Below, one piece after another: positions 33,101 to 44,965 of a DNA stretch of 64,000 nucleotides. This DNA is from Tretioscincus oriximinensis (lineage: Eukaryota; Chordata; Lepidosauria; Squamata; Gymnophthalmidae): NCBI GenBank assembly GCA_022410635.1, contig JAJVDF010000194.1, forward strand, positions 1,218,576 through 1,282,575, given 5' to 3'. Within the stretch, counting starts at the first letter, position 1; each line of letters starts with the position of its first letter. The notes under the pieces are model-generated. The model was not told the DNA's origin and searched no databases. It saw only the letters and a list, made by a program, of their open reading frames with translations. The position numbers were made by a program, and so were the translations under genes.

Positions 33101-35188
33101 TATGCCAACTACAGCAGATCAGGATATATTCCAGAATAAANTCCNGTGTAGGAAAGGTCTGAGGNACTTTAAAAATCATAAAGTANCACTCAATTTATCT
33201 TTTTAATCTCAAATCCAGCTTGTTTCGATCAGTCATTCATGATGTAGACAGACTGGTAAGTGAATGGTACCACCTATGAATAATTTNCAAGCCATCTCAG
33301 AGGAATTAAAAAAATTACTGTGTATAAATGCAACCTAAGAAGTTACTCTAAGTGTCCTTTTACACATTGGCTCAAAGACTGTTCTATGGCTATCAGAACA
33401 ATGCACTGTTCATTTCACAATCTGCCTGGAATCCACCTGACTTCCTGCCCATTCCCAAAGCTCACCTATTTTGGACCACATAAATTCTGTCCACAAATTG
33501 ACCTACATCACTGGAAATGGTGCATCTGCCCATGTTCTGGTGTTATGAAGCAAGGAAGCTTTAGATTTAAACCTTTGCAACCCAAAGTTCCTCCTGCTCT
33601 TATGCACCAGATGTGATGTCTCCTCACCTAACTGTAGTTAGCAGGAAATGTGACATCAGAACATCCCACCAAAACAATCACGTTCTGTTTGCATAACCTA
33701 ATTGGCACAGGGAAAAGAATTAGCTGCTTACTGCTGTGATGATGTTATACAGCTGTTCACCAGTTTTAGTTATGCTAGATTACACCCAGGCTTCACCAGC
33801 TGGGGTGGGGGTATAGGAAGAGGCTGGAGACAGCAATCAGGGGAAAACAAAGAGACTGAGTTTAATCTTGCAGCAGTTTAAGTAAGGCCCCAAAAGGGNG
33901 TGTGGAGGAAATGACATAAGTCAACAGCTAGGAAGGTGATTGGAGGAAGGTTGGGGTCAAGCATGTCAGCTGATACAAAATTTCCCAGGCTTCCACTCAG
34001 TCCATGACAATCCTTGTTCTTCTTAAAAGCCATGTGCTCTCCTCCATTTCTTTGGCACGCCCTNGGGACATAAGAAACAGGAAGCAAGCTAAGGATTAGC
34101 TAGGTTACCATGGAGACAAAGTGACTAAGGCTATTTCCATTGCAGTAACTCTAAACAGGAATAAATACAAACTATGGAATATTAATACAGAGGCTTGTAA
34201 AATTCTTACTGCAAATATAGCAAAGAGGGTTTGGCCATACAGAAGAAATATACAAATGATTGTAAACCCTACACAAGACAACAGCAGAAAACCATGTTGT
34301 CTATATGTCAAGAACAACAGGACAGGAATGGGCCTACCCCAGTGATCAGCTTGCCAAAGCCAGAATGGAGTTAAACAATTGGAATTGACCTTCTGAGATC
34401 ATTCCCAGAAGGCAAATATGAACCTATTGCAAGCAAACCTTTTTTTAAAGAAACCTGTTTCCCATCATAATATGGCTTTCTATTGAGCAGTATTTAGATA
34501 AGATACTGGAAAATGCTAAAGTCTGCCAGAGCACAATTGAAAATGCACTTCAGTACACTGTGCATCTTGTGTCAATATGTATTTAATTCACCATTTTCTG
34601 AAATATTATGAGACAAAATTAGGAGAACATACTGGGCCTTTCTTTAAAAGTACATTATCATGAAACTCATCAAGAGGATCCAAGGGTATGTATGNCACCC
34701 AGGAGTCACCTTCATTAGGATCTGTTGTTTTAAAAATCTCTTTATTGCTGCTTACTGTCATTGTGAAATTGCCTGCATCNAGGATTTCTTTTCTTTGCCA
34801 CTTTTAAACGTTCTAGCATTGAGCTGATCATTTCTTTCCAGCAATTCATACANACCAGATAAGTGTTCAAATCTTATTATGTACACTTAACATGGTAAGA
34901 TTAAGCTAGAAAGTACTTTTCCTTTCCTTTTCTTTTCTGAAACATTCACCATCAAATGAGATTTAAAATGGAATCCATGTAAAGCAATTTAGGTAACCTA
35001 GGAGATTAATCCAGGAAATCGTATTGGCAGCTTTCTCTGCAATGAAGTATAATCTTTAAAGGGAAACATTTAGCGTACAAGGAGAAGCATGTAAAAAGTA
35101 AGAATTAAAATATNTATAATTTCATGGCATTCTTCTGTGAAAAAAGTGCAACATACATTTGAGATGTTTGGANGTGCTTTGTAACACC
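30153..35188. other. no gene or recognisable repeat over about 5 kb
   Basis: AT-rich sequence with frequent single ambiguous bases. Open frames up to about 122 codons occur on both strands, but none has recognisable motifs or convincing splice context. No inverted ends or retroelement motifs were found. It could be intronic or intergenic. Confidence 0.45.
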
Positions 35189-35238
35189 ATGTGTGTATTT
35201 ATTTATGTATGTGTGTGTGTGAAGAACACACACACATT
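35189..35238 (+). repeat. (TG)n and (AC)n facing runs
   Basis: TGTGTGTGTG at about 35210-35220 faces ACACACACAC at about 35226-35236 across GAAGA, so the stretch can fold back on itself. Confidence 0.85.
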
Positions 35239-37063
35239 TATCAATCTAAATTCCAAATTTTCAAACTAGGGCTATGCTATCTATCCATTCACCCACTATC
35301 CTTCCTTTTTTGCTCGCTCCTTCCCTTTCCACTTCTTTCCTTCCCCTCCTCATCCCTGACTATGAGTCTATCTATGTTCTATTCCACTCTGTCCTAAGGC
35401 ACTCTTCCAATAGTCTGTAATATTCTAGAATAACCAATAGGCAAGCCCTGGTTAGGGAATACTACAATATGCCACATACCATATTGTTCAGGGAGATCTA
35501 GACTCACTAAATTTCCCAATACAAAATTTCATCTCATAAATTAAGACCATTTTTTCCCTCAAACTGGCATACAGAAACCAGCCTCAGTCTCTTTTCTACT
35601 CACNGAATATAAACGTGACTTTAGCTACTTAGCATTCTTTCAAATCTTGATTGCAAAGTTCATTTTTGCATGTGAAAGAGCATTACATTCCCTTTCATCA
35701 AAAATGTCTCTTAAATCAGTATGCTAACCTGGAATGTCAGATTCTCCACTAGCAGAGGCATTGCTGCATGCACATCAGTCATTTCCAGAACTATTTACAT
35801 TTGTAACAGAAACAGTATTTACAGAAGTAACAAATTTATTTGGAATATTTATAATAGNCATTACACCTCATTCTGACAGCAAACATTTTTGGACTGATTT
35901 TGTAACCTATCCAAATACTTCAGTTTACCATCATGACCTTCACCCACTTGAGTACCACATGTTTTCTTCACAACAATCTTCTCTGAAATGCTATTTACAA
36001 TGGAGCTGTCAACCATGTTAGCCCAAAACTAAATTATAAATGCCATCCATTGATACTCAAAACAGGTATCTCTCAATGAGACTCAACTCCCAACAATTAA
36101 AGTTTTTCAGTATTATGTGGGCAGATTCCTGAACGCAGCTTGTCCATTTGTTAATTGAAGCATAACAGGAGTAGATGAGGGTACTCAAGTTTTCGAATAT
36201 CCTTGGGTTACTTATNGTAAGTACTTTGTGCATCCTGACTCCAATAGCCTCTGTACAACTACAGTTCTTTGTCTAGAGATACACNGCAGGGAAAGCTCAA
36301 TAAAATAGGGAGCATCAGGTGGGCTTTCCCCATTGACAAGGTGTTATTTAGAGACTTTGCAACACCCATCAGAACAGGCCCCATCCTGTTTCCCAATAGC
36401 TACTGAACATAAACATTCCTTCCATTTCATTCCTGACCTGGAGATTCTTGTAAAGTTTGTTGGTGGTAGCAGGGCCAGATTTAGGTAATATTTTACCCAT
36501 GGACTGTAATTTACTTTACTTACTTGTTTACTTACATTATTTATTTATTTTACTCCCCCACTTCCCTCAGCTACTTTGGGTTTTATAATAATAAAATCAA
36601 TACAAATATTAATATCTTCNTACCAGTACTGGTAGCTATATTTTGCAAAAATACAGCCATGGTTGGTAGCCCTTNACTAAGTTCAGCTATACACTAACAA
36701 CTGAATCAGAACCTGAGTACTTTCTAGTAATGAGAGTACTTCTTGTATACTCTAGCTTTGAACCCCTGAACCAATAGAATTCCAGTATTTTCCTGATCAA
36801 GCATTCAAATATTCAGATCTTACATATTTAACCTTAGTGGTCATCTTCACATTTTTCTTAAATTGAAAACAATCANTTGTCATTTAACTGTCATTTCTAT
36901 TCCCTTAATTAACTTCCTACCAACTGAAGAGATGAACCTTTTAGGAGACAGTTAGGCCNGCTGTTATTGTGGGCTTTAGAGAGATATCACAGGCTGGNTG
37001 GTGGTCTGCAGAGAGCAAGCAGATTGCAGATAAAGTTTAGAAGCCTGAGGCTAAAATAATCAC
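35239..37063. other. no gene or recognisable repeat
   Basis: AT-rich sequence. The 95-codon open frame at 35734-36021 contains one ambiguous base and no recognised motif. Confidence 0.45.
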
Positions 37064-37066
37064 TCA

Positions 37067-37493
37067 GGTTGCGTGCACACAGCATATTTCTTCCTCGATC
37101 GGAGTGAGATGAGGATGAGTCCTGCACACGGGTTAAGAATTTTTCAGCAGTCATCCTGCAATAAACGGTATTTTNCCCAGAATAAACTATTCCTGGGATA
37201 CTGAGGCATTGTTCCAGAGAACTTCTGTCCTCTCGTGGGCAACCCCCATCCTCTCCCGAACGCATGCGTGTGCACAAATTAGGTGCAAGGGGTTAAAACA
37301 AGCGAGAACGCAGCAGTAGTTTCTAGTGGCTGTTGCAAAAATTCTTAGACTGCAGTGCCCTGAGATCAGTGAGCAATATTATGGAACTGGGGCACTAATC
37401 ACAGAATATACAGATTTGGTGTGCACGGACATGCGGTTGCTATTCTGGAATATAGCCTTATAGTGTTTTTTCGGACGTCGTGTGCACACATCC
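37067..37493. mobile_element. non-autonomous DNA transposon, family B, copy 4
   Basis: The ends are GGTTGCGTGCACACAGC and the reverse complement of GGATGTGTGCACACGACG. A TCA target duplication is present at 37064-37066 and 37494-37496. Internal blocks in order are CAATAAACGGTA, AGAATAAACTATTC, TGTGCACAAATTAG, AACGCAGCAGTAGTTTCTA and CTATTCTGGAATATAG. These blocks are collinear with the 42.5-kb copy. Confidence 0.82.
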
Positions 37494-37496
37494 TCA

Positions 37497-38640
37497 GACA
37501 AATGAGCGCCTTTAGAAAGTGTGGTTTACTCCAGGGAAAAAGAAGGGTGTGTGTAACCTAGATTACTGCTCGCGAGCTCTTTTAAAACCTCCCTTGACAG
37601 GCGGAGTTACTTAGATTAACTGATTTAAAAATCACACAGGATTCTTCTTGTTTTTTGTAAACATCCTGTGGCTGGCTCTGCCCACTTTTTTGATCTGAGT
37701 GTACTTCCTGGGTCCTTGGAGTTGCTTCCTGTCTGGACAGGATAAAGAAGCTGCTTTACCTTTTAAACATGTGCTCGGTGCCCTATGCTTGAAAAACCTC
37801 CATTAAGTCTTTTGCTTTGACACACCCTGAGGGCTTGTGCTGAAGAGGAAGCCAGGGATTAATAGAGCACAACATGGATTGTTAAGGCTACCATGGCCTA
37901 ACATTGCCTAACAAGCAGACTGCCTAACCTATTTGACTAAGATAACCAAATTATTTCTGGCTTGGGAGCCAGAACAATAATATCATTTAGCATGAATGTT
38001 ACAATCAACTGCTTATTAAATATGGCAGAGATCCTATCTCAGATAATGACATCTGTGGGAATGGTTGCCTCACAGATTTGTGTTAATGTGCAAATATTTG
38101 TGTTAACGTGCAGAAGCTTACTTTATGGACCCTAATGCTTGACTGAAATTAAGTGCAGAAATGACCTACATAGTTGAAAAACTCCATTCTCACATGGAGC
38201 TGCATAGATATTACTATTATCTTCCGAGTCACCAGGGACAGTGATACAAGAAGAGGATTTCTCAATATTAGTTTCTTCCTAATAGAATGATCACAAAAGT
38301 ATCTTATCAGACAGTATCATAAAGTCCTTTGTACTAATTTAGGACACATCTTCTGGCCCTGATAGTTGGTCACTAANACCTCCATCAATTATTTTGCTGT
38401 TATGCACGCTTTATGTTTTATTATTGTGACTCATATTTTCCATTATATATTGTNAAGTATGGTTTTTATATGTCTTATTATCTTAATAATTAAGACNTTT
38501 TACTATTTAATCATTTATTTATTGTACACCCAATATTTTTCTAAAGAGTGCTGTCGGATAAAAGTTTGGTTTTAAATTTCAGGTTTTAAAAATAATCAAC
38601 TAACCATTANTAGGGAGTTGAGTTACACAATTATTTGTTT
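37497..38640. other. no gene; possible old LTR-like or repeat sequence near 37.56-37.86 kb
   Basis: The first part is GC-richer and contains CTTTTAAAACC and CCTTTTAAACATG, weakly reminiscent of the promoter part of an LTR. No ends or duplication were found. The remainder is AT-rich and featureless. Confidence 0.3.
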
Positions 38641-38816
38641 AGCTTGCCCACTGAGCCTTCTTCTGGGCTACATCTCAGTATAGTTTGGCCAATCACATGC
38701 AGTGTTGATTATAATAGGACCCATTTGATACCTGCCATAGTCTACACTAGNATGTAGAGGGCAGGCTTGTATTCTGAGATACAGCACAGAATAAGGTTCA
38801 GTGAGGGACAAGGCCA
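38641..38816. mobile_element. non-autonomous inverted-repeat element, family A, copy 3
   Basis: The left end has GCCCACTGAGCCTTCTTCTG and the right end has AGAATAAGGTTCAGTGAGGG. The inside keeps the CTGCCATAGTCTACACTAG block seen at 5.9 kb and 40.0 kb. It is more diverged than the other copies. Confidence 0.6.
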
Positions 38817-39489
38817 TTGAGAAGTAGCTGCTTATGCTTCATTTAAAGTATGAGCATGGACAAATGGAGGCCTGAGCCTGAGAGTGCTAACATAATGCCA
38901 GACAGCAGCAGAANGAATCTTTCTTCCTTATGGGCACATCAGCTGGAGCTGTGTTTTCAACACACCGCTTTCCAGTCTTGACAAAATATCAGGGCTGGAA
39001 TCTTTAATCATTCTGACAGATCTCATGCAGGACAGTTGGCATGTCTGAATTTTGCATCAGCATGACCTCAAACTAAGCACCAAAACCAGGCAAATATCTG
39101 ATGGGATGGAATTAATTTAGAATGAGTTTGCAATCTGTTTTCTGTGGAAGACCGGGGTGGATGGGTGGACAGGAGGATTTTATTGCTGCAAATAGCAAAG
39201 TAAGAATTTTATACATAACTGATGAACACACAAATGATGTCTCATAAAACTTTTCCATTACAAAGATCATTTTAAGTTCCAAAGCAGGTCAGGCGTTTTC
39301 CATCACGCTCAATGTAGTTGAAGAAAATAAGGTTTTTATGCCGCATTGAAAGGAAGCTTACCACTCAGTTGTAAAAAATCAAATGAAACAAAACCCCTTG
39401 ACTCTTAAAGAAACCAACACAGCCCAGTGGGCGAGTGGGTGGATGGAATGCATGTAATACAGTCTGGGCATAAATGACAAAGAAACATT
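38817..39489. other. no gene or recognisable repeat
   Basis: Mixed-composition sequence with no element ends. Short open frames only. Confidence 0.45.
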
Positions 39490-39492
39490 CAG

Positions 39493-40370
39493 GCTGCATT
39501 CACATGATGAGCTAAAAACTGGAATAAAACTATATTCCAGAATATAGCAATCACGTGTCTGCACACAAAGCTATATTTCGGAATATTAGCAATCGCGTTC
39601 GTGCACACAAAGCTATATTCTGGAATATAGCAGTCTCGTGCACAAATGCCTCCCTACCTGATTTGAGGAGCTGTTGCTGCCATCATTGGAGGATCGTTTG
39701 CCTCCTTCTTGAAGCCATTCTGTCAGCAGCAGCCCCCAAAAGTAGGTGGAGGTCTGGCTAGAGGAAATTCTGCCGAAGCACAGAGGAGGTTGACACATTT
39801 TGGGACATTTTGGCATGTGGATGGCCAAGCTCTGTACCAAAATGTTACCCAGAAAAAGGCTCCATATGGATGGGGCCAGCAGAAAGCAACCATCTCCGCC
39901 TCCTCTTTGCTTCAGAAGAATTTCCTAGCGCAGCAGTAGCTGTCAAAAAGGACTGTGCTGCGCTAGGAATTTGTTCCTCTGATTAGGAGCCTGCCAACCC
40001 ATTGGGCCTGCCATAGTCTACACTAGCATGTGGTTGGCAGGCTCCTATTCCGAGGAACAGATTGGCTCCCTGTGGATGCAGCCTGACAGTGCAGCACAGT
40101 CCTTTTTGACAGTTATTGCTGCATCCTCGCTATAACCTCTCATGTCTTTTGTGCACACACTAGAAGACGGGGGATGGCCGTGAGAGGACCGAGGTTTGCC
40201 ACAAGAAGATGGAGGTTCTCTGGAATGATGCCTGAATATCCCAGCAATAGTTTATTCGAAGATAAATGTCATTTATTGCGGAACGACTGCTGAAAGACAC
40301 TTAACACGTGTGCCAGAACCTCCCTCATCTCGCCCCAATTGAATAAAAAAATAGCTGTGTGCACGCTGCC
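39493..40370. mobile_element. non-autonomous DNA transposon, family B, copy 5 (long form, with family A-like core)
   Basis: The left end is GGCTGCATTCACATGATGAG and the right end is the reverse complement of GGCAGCGTGCACACAGC. The flanking triplets are TCA (39490-39492) and TTA (40371-40373), a duplication with one change. The left part has three tandem units of about 42 bp, each with a TATATTC..GAATAT near-palindrome (about 39528, 39573, 39613). The right part has the AATATCCCAGCAATAG and AACACGTGTGCCAGAACC blocks. The centre contains family A sequence (AAGCTCTGTACCAAAATG; GCCTGCCATAGTCTACAC). At 878 bp it is the longest copy. Confidence 0.7.
39931..40122. repeat. large imperfect palindrome inside family B copy 5
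   Basis: The left arm contains GTCAAAAAGGACTGTGCTGC and TAGGAGCCTGCCAACC. The right arm contains GGTTGGCAGGCTCCTA and GCAGCACAGTCCTTTTTGAC. The centre is the family A block GGGCCTGCCATAGTC. It probably represents a foldback element nested in, or captured by, the family B element. Confidence 0.75.
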
Positions 40371-40373
40371 TTA

Positions 40374-41271
40374 GTTAGATTCCCGTGAGGTGATAGTGAT
40401 TTTCATCATGAATAAAGACAACGATGACTCCACTTTCCTAGCATGGGACAACATTAAAAATCCAGGAACAATTTATTTATTTATTAAAGAAGGATTGGAC
40501 AAAAATAATATCAGAGGGAGAAAGCATGTGTGAGAACAACATTGTTTTGAAAAGCTGTGTGTTTGATGTGATAAACCCAGGCTATTCTAAAGAGCTTGCT
40601 GTAGGTTGTAGATGATGAAACAGAATGCTTTGCTCTAGATCCTCTGTACTATTTGGCTGATATTCAAAACTTGTAGCTATTTCCATTCATAGAAATTAGA
40701 ATTCAGCAGCTACAGATAAATGTTCAGATGTAGTTCTGTTGGTTTATTACAAGTGCATATCACTCTGATTGTGAAGGAGTTAAAAGCTAAATGTTGCAAA
40801 TAACTTGATGATGTTGGATAGTTAAGTGTTGAATTTTTCAAACAGAGCTGAGAGGCATACACTTTATGGGAGTATCTCATCTTATTTGAAGTACGGGGAT
40901 GCTCATCCCAGTTACCAGAACTGGAACAGGAAGTGACATCATTTTCAATGTCATTTCCAGCCCCTAGTTCCAGAAAAAGCACTCTGGGATGTGGGGAAGT
41001 GACACCCCAAACGATGTCACTTCTGGTTTTTGCTTCCAGAATGGTGTCCAGTGTGATGTAATTATTGGTCTTGCCGCAGAAGAGACATCCAGATACCTAT
41101 GATTTTCAGGCTTTCAGGGCATGATTTCCATGCTGGATAACTCCCAGCACTCTGTTGAAAAACTATTGGTTAAAAAAAGGCTCCAAATTTGTTACTGTCC
41201 AACAGTTTCTTTCTCTTTTCCCCCTATATGTTCCTGAAGAGAAGCAGTCTTAACAAAGTACATATCCTCAG
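40374..41271. other. no gene; AGTGACATCA-containing block near 40.9-41.1 kb
   Basis: The part at 40900-41100 has repeated GAAGTGACATCA and GTCACTTCTGG motifs in both orientations and resembles the block near 6.7 kb. It is probably an old dispersed repeat with unknown ends. Confidence 0.35.
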
Positions 41272-41279
41272 TTATGTTC

Positions 41280-41664
41280 CAGTGCCAGCCGCTGAGCGCT
41301 CCACAGGGTGTTAGGTGACAAAGCGCATAGAGCTATTTTGGTGATTTTTACCTTCATTAGTGGCTCTGTTTCCCCATGGATATCGCCATGTTGGGGGAAC
41401 TCCACCCTCTGTTCCCCCAACATAGTGCTACCGGTGCCGCTGCTTCTTCCATCAGCCAAGGGGAATGATGGAGGATCCATCCCATTGGCTGCTGAGAGGG
41501 AGGGCAGCACCGGTAGCACCATGTTGGGGGAACGGAGGTCGAAGTTCCCCCAACATGCTGGTTCTCATGGGAAAACGGAGCCACTAATGAAGGCAAAAAT
41601 TGCCAAAATAACACTATGCGTTCTGTCACCAAACCCACTGTGGAACGCTAAGCGTCCACCACTT
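41280..41664. mobile_element. hAT-like palindromic MITE, 385 bp
   Basis: Nearly the whole element is an inverted repeat. The left arm holds TTCCACAG/CTCCACAG-type ends, ACCTTCATTAGTGGCTC, CATGTTGGGGGAAC and GCTACCGGTGC. The right arm holds the same in reverse. The terminal bases CAGTG (left) and CACTT (right) fit hAT ends. The flanks TTATGTTC (41272-41279) and TTATATAC (41665-41672) fit a decayed 8-bp duplication. The two opposite open frames of 93-122 codons inside it are mirror artefacts of the palindrome. Confidence 0.75.
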
Positions 41665-41672
41665 TTATATAC

Positions 41673-42514
41673 TTAAGTTTTACAAGTAAAATTATGCAAC
41701 TCATGTATCTCGGCTCGAGTTTATTTTATTACCACTGCTACTCAAATATTAAAAATAAGTTGTAGCAACAGACAAAAGTTTAGATGTAGTCATTGTCATT
41801 TAATCATTGTGGTCTGAACTATTAGTTCAGAAATACATTAAGACAAGTGTAATTCTAAATTACACTTTATACAGGCCTGAATACTTTCTCTGCTTTAGCT
41901 AAAAATCGCTTTTGGCAAAATTGCTGCCAATAGTTTTGTAGCCTAGATTTTAAAAATGTAGCAGCAGTTTTTCTAGCCTTGCATTGCTGTTTGCTATCAT
42001 TCTGCCTCCATGGTAACCTTAATCCATGGCTTCCTTTCCTCAAGCCCTGAAAGGTGTGCCAAAGAAAGTGACTTGTAATGGTGGAATCCAGCTTTTCAAA
42101 GAACAAGATTATCTTTCTTCTCTGTCAGAAGAAAGGAAACTGTCGTCAGAACAGCAAAGAGTGGGAAAATAGACAGGAACTCTTAATCAAGACCAAAGAA
42201 GCCTGGGAGATTCTTGTATCAGCTGACTGCTTATAACCCCGCCTCTCCTGGGAGGTTTTAAAAGCGCTTGTGACCAGCAATATGGGAGTCTCCCTGTTTT
42301 CCTGAGTAAATCATGCTTCTCCAGAGTTCCTTTGTCCGAGTGATTATTTTGCCTCAGGTTTCTAAACTTTTTGCTTTTCGTCTGCATCCTTTGCAGACTC
42401 CGGCCAACTTGCAATACATCTAGGCCTCATTGCATTGGTCCAAGGTCTCTATAAGAGATGTGTTTGAGAGAACCAGGATCTGGTTCATCTCTTCACTGAT
42501 TACATTAGGTGAAC
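41673..42514. other. no gene; possible LTR-like fragment near 42.19-42.42 kb
   Basis: Near 42240-42320 the order GGTTTTAAAAGCGC, then TGAGTAAATCATG about 60 bp later, then GTCCGAGTG resembles the promoter, polyadenylation and U5 order of a retroviral LTR. No TG..CA ends with a duplication could be fixed, so this stays tentative. Confidence 0.3.
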
Positions 42515-42517
42515 AAA

Positions 42518-42933
42518 GGCTGTGTGCACACAGCTGTTTTCTGCCTCATTCAGAGCATTATGAAGAAGCATCAGGCACACGTGCTAAGCGTTTTTCAACA
42601 CTCAACCCACAATAAATGCCGTTTTCCTCAGAATAAACTATTGTTTTGCTTTTCAGACATCATTCCGGAGGACCCCAGTCCTCTCACATGTGTATGCCTG
42701 TGCACAAATCAGAGGAAAGATGTTAAAACAAGCAAGAATGCAGCAGTCGTTTCTATTGGCTGTTGCAAGTAAATAAATAAATCTCAGACTGCATTGCATG
42801 AGATCAATGAGTGACGTTACGGAACTGGGGCATTGATCATGGAATATACAGATTTGGTGTGCACGGACGTGCGATTGCTATATTCCAGAATATAGCTTTA
42901 TAGAGTTTTTTAGGTCGTCATGTGCACACAGCC
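42518..42933. mobile_element. non-autonomous DNA transposon, family B, copy 6
   Basis: The left GGCTGTGTGCACACAGC faces a right end whose reverse complement is GGCTGTGTGCACATGACG. AAA target duplications lie at 42515-42517 and 42934-42936. It is collinear with the 37-kb copy (CAATAAATGCCG, CAGAATAAACTATTG, GTGCACAAATCAG, GCAGCAGTCGTTTCTATTGG, TATATTCCAGAATATAG). This is the cleanest copy for defining the family ends. Confidence 0.85.
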
Positions 42934-43212
42934 AAAGTGTGTATTATATGCATGTGTGAGAAAGACAGACAGTCGGGGTGGTTGTGAGGGGAGGCAGGAA
43001 AAGATTGTTCAGCATGAGACTGTCTAAGAGGTAGAGATTCAGATAAAAAATTCCTGGAAATGCAGACAGGCCCTAGCAAATTATTCTATCCACAAGAGCC
43101 CTTATGGAGCCAAGTGGAGCACTTGCAGAGAGAGCACAGGCAGTGAGACTTTAAAAATATTCCAGACGCTCTGGTCTTGTGCAAGTTTTCATTTGTGTAA
43201 AACCAGGGTGCT

Positions 43213-43267
43213 TGATCCTTGGGGGTTTTCTGACTTCAAACGAACCCAGAATCTTCCCCAAGGATCA
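43213..43267. repeat. inverted repeat, 12-bp perfect arms
   Basis: TGATCCTTGGGG (43213-43224) faces CCCCAAGGATCA (43256-43267) across 31 nt. It lies about 60 bp from a second hairpin at 43328-43365. Confidence 0.8.
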
Positions 43268-43327
43268 GGCAACACAGTGGTGAGGGAGATTACTGTAGAG
43301 CTCCTGCCATTGTTGCTGGCTTTTGAT

Positions 43328-43365
43328 AGCAGTTTGAATGTCCCAGGTGGGAAAATCAAACTGCT
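43328..43365. repeat. inverted repeat, 18-bp arms, 2-nt loop
   Basis: AGCAGTTTGAATGTCCCA and TGGGAAAATCAAACTGCT are complementary except at two positions. The sequence GACAGCAGTTTGAATTTCC near 60.57 kb resembles one arm, so this may be the core of a dispersed element. Confidence 0.75.
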
Positions 43366-44965
43366 GACACTGTTTGAACAGCTTTCTAATACCCATAAGT
43401 AAAATGCCTTTCATCCTAGAGTTCCCAGCTCCAATCAGAAGCTTTAGAACTTGTGCATTTAGCTGTTTGGGGTCTAATTCATGTTCTATTGATGACATTG
43501 CTGTGTGGAATTTTCACAAATCAATTATTTAATGGTTCTCATGAAATCACTCTTTTTAATTAACGTTAAATAACGACTTGCTATTTTTTTTTCTTGCAGT
43601 AATGCTTTGGAAAAGTGAAATGGTGTCACTGTTGATATTATGTTTGAGTAATATAGTAATGAATTTAGGGGAAAACATAGCCTAAACAAATTAAATTGGA
43701 ATGTTTGTTTTAAAAATTAAACAATTTGGTTCATTATTGCAGCAGGGATTTTAATAATCCACTGTGAATAGTAATGCCTCTGAAATAGCCTTATTTTGTT
43801 GCCATTAAACTCACATGGAACAATGTCATTTAAAGATTTTTCCTGCCTCACAACATGTTTAATTACTAGGGATCTACTGCGAATACCATCCTTGTTCCCC
43901 TACATTTTATTTTGCATATGACTTGCATAAAATTAGATTTAGCCCTATTGAACTAAAGCCATTACATTTACTGTTAAGGAGATAGCAATTATAGTTAGAT
44001 AATGTCAAGGCAGCCAACAGACAGGGATGTGTTGAACCAGTTCTTGTTAAATTGAGTTCATAGTGAACAAGGATTGTTTGAAGGGTTCATTTTTGAATCC
44101 AAAATTCCCCATGTTTGAACTAAAGTGTTCAACAGACATTGAGCACTAGATATATTTGATGAACCATTTGAAGAATAGTTCAAAGTACCTCTGCCTTTTA
44201 AAAGAGCATAAAAGTAAAGTCTGCTCTAGCTTTTTATAAAAGCATCAGACCATCTTGAAGCAAGTGACCTAGTTGCTAAAATACAGCTACAAGCACATCG
44301 CAACTTCGTAATTTCTTTGTAAGGAATTTCCTCTCCAGGGAACTACTATTGGTCTCATAGACTGGCTGGGGTTTCTTCCTTAATGAACATACCTGTAAGA
44401 TAAGCAACTGGACTAGCTGGGAGAAAAAAGCCTTATTTGAACCAAGGTAAGAGATCCAAAGTCATCTATATTATCTGGGTAGATCTTCTTGTAATTTTTC
44501 TGTGACTACTATAGACATATTTTGTTACTTTATTTTTTTTAAAGTGTGTTTTTCCTCTCAGTAAAACAAATCTGCCTTTGAATTTTGAAAATATCCCTTT
44601 CTATTCTACCCAACGTGAGTTTTTTGCCTCAATTTTTGCAGCCTAAAAAGATATTTGAATCCAGGCCTTCAATCAACCAAAGACATTCTGTGAAGTCTTG
44701 GATAAAATAACTTTCATGATGGCAAATTATAAGACAGAGAGTTCATTTTCTGCAAAGTGGAAAGATATATTATCAAAGTTTCAAGGCAGACGGTTTTCCT
44801 GGTGGGAAATTCAAATATCTTTTGACAACTGCATTAATAACCAAATCTGTTCACAATAAACAAGAAGAACAGAAAAGATCAAGTACATCTTAGTGTAAAC
44901 AGCGTAGATACAGGAATCAGTTACACCTATGGAGTAACTTGCAGTTCCTGGAATTTTGTTCCATG

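Larger units (their letters stand above)
42937..44965. other. no gene; two hairpins listed separately
   Basis: Mixed to AT-rich sequence. The 69-codon open frame at 43193-43402 runs through two hairpins and has no domain. The rest is featureless by eye. Confidence 0.45.

Noticed and set aside
41308..41676. Facing open frames of 93-122 codons
   Set aside because: Both arise from the two arms of the palindromic hAT-like element; they mirror each other.
12000..43000. Regularly recurring GGCTGTGTGCACA motifs as a CRISPR-like or satellite array
   Set aside because: Spacing is irregular by kilobases and each occurrence is an end of a family B element with its own target duplication.
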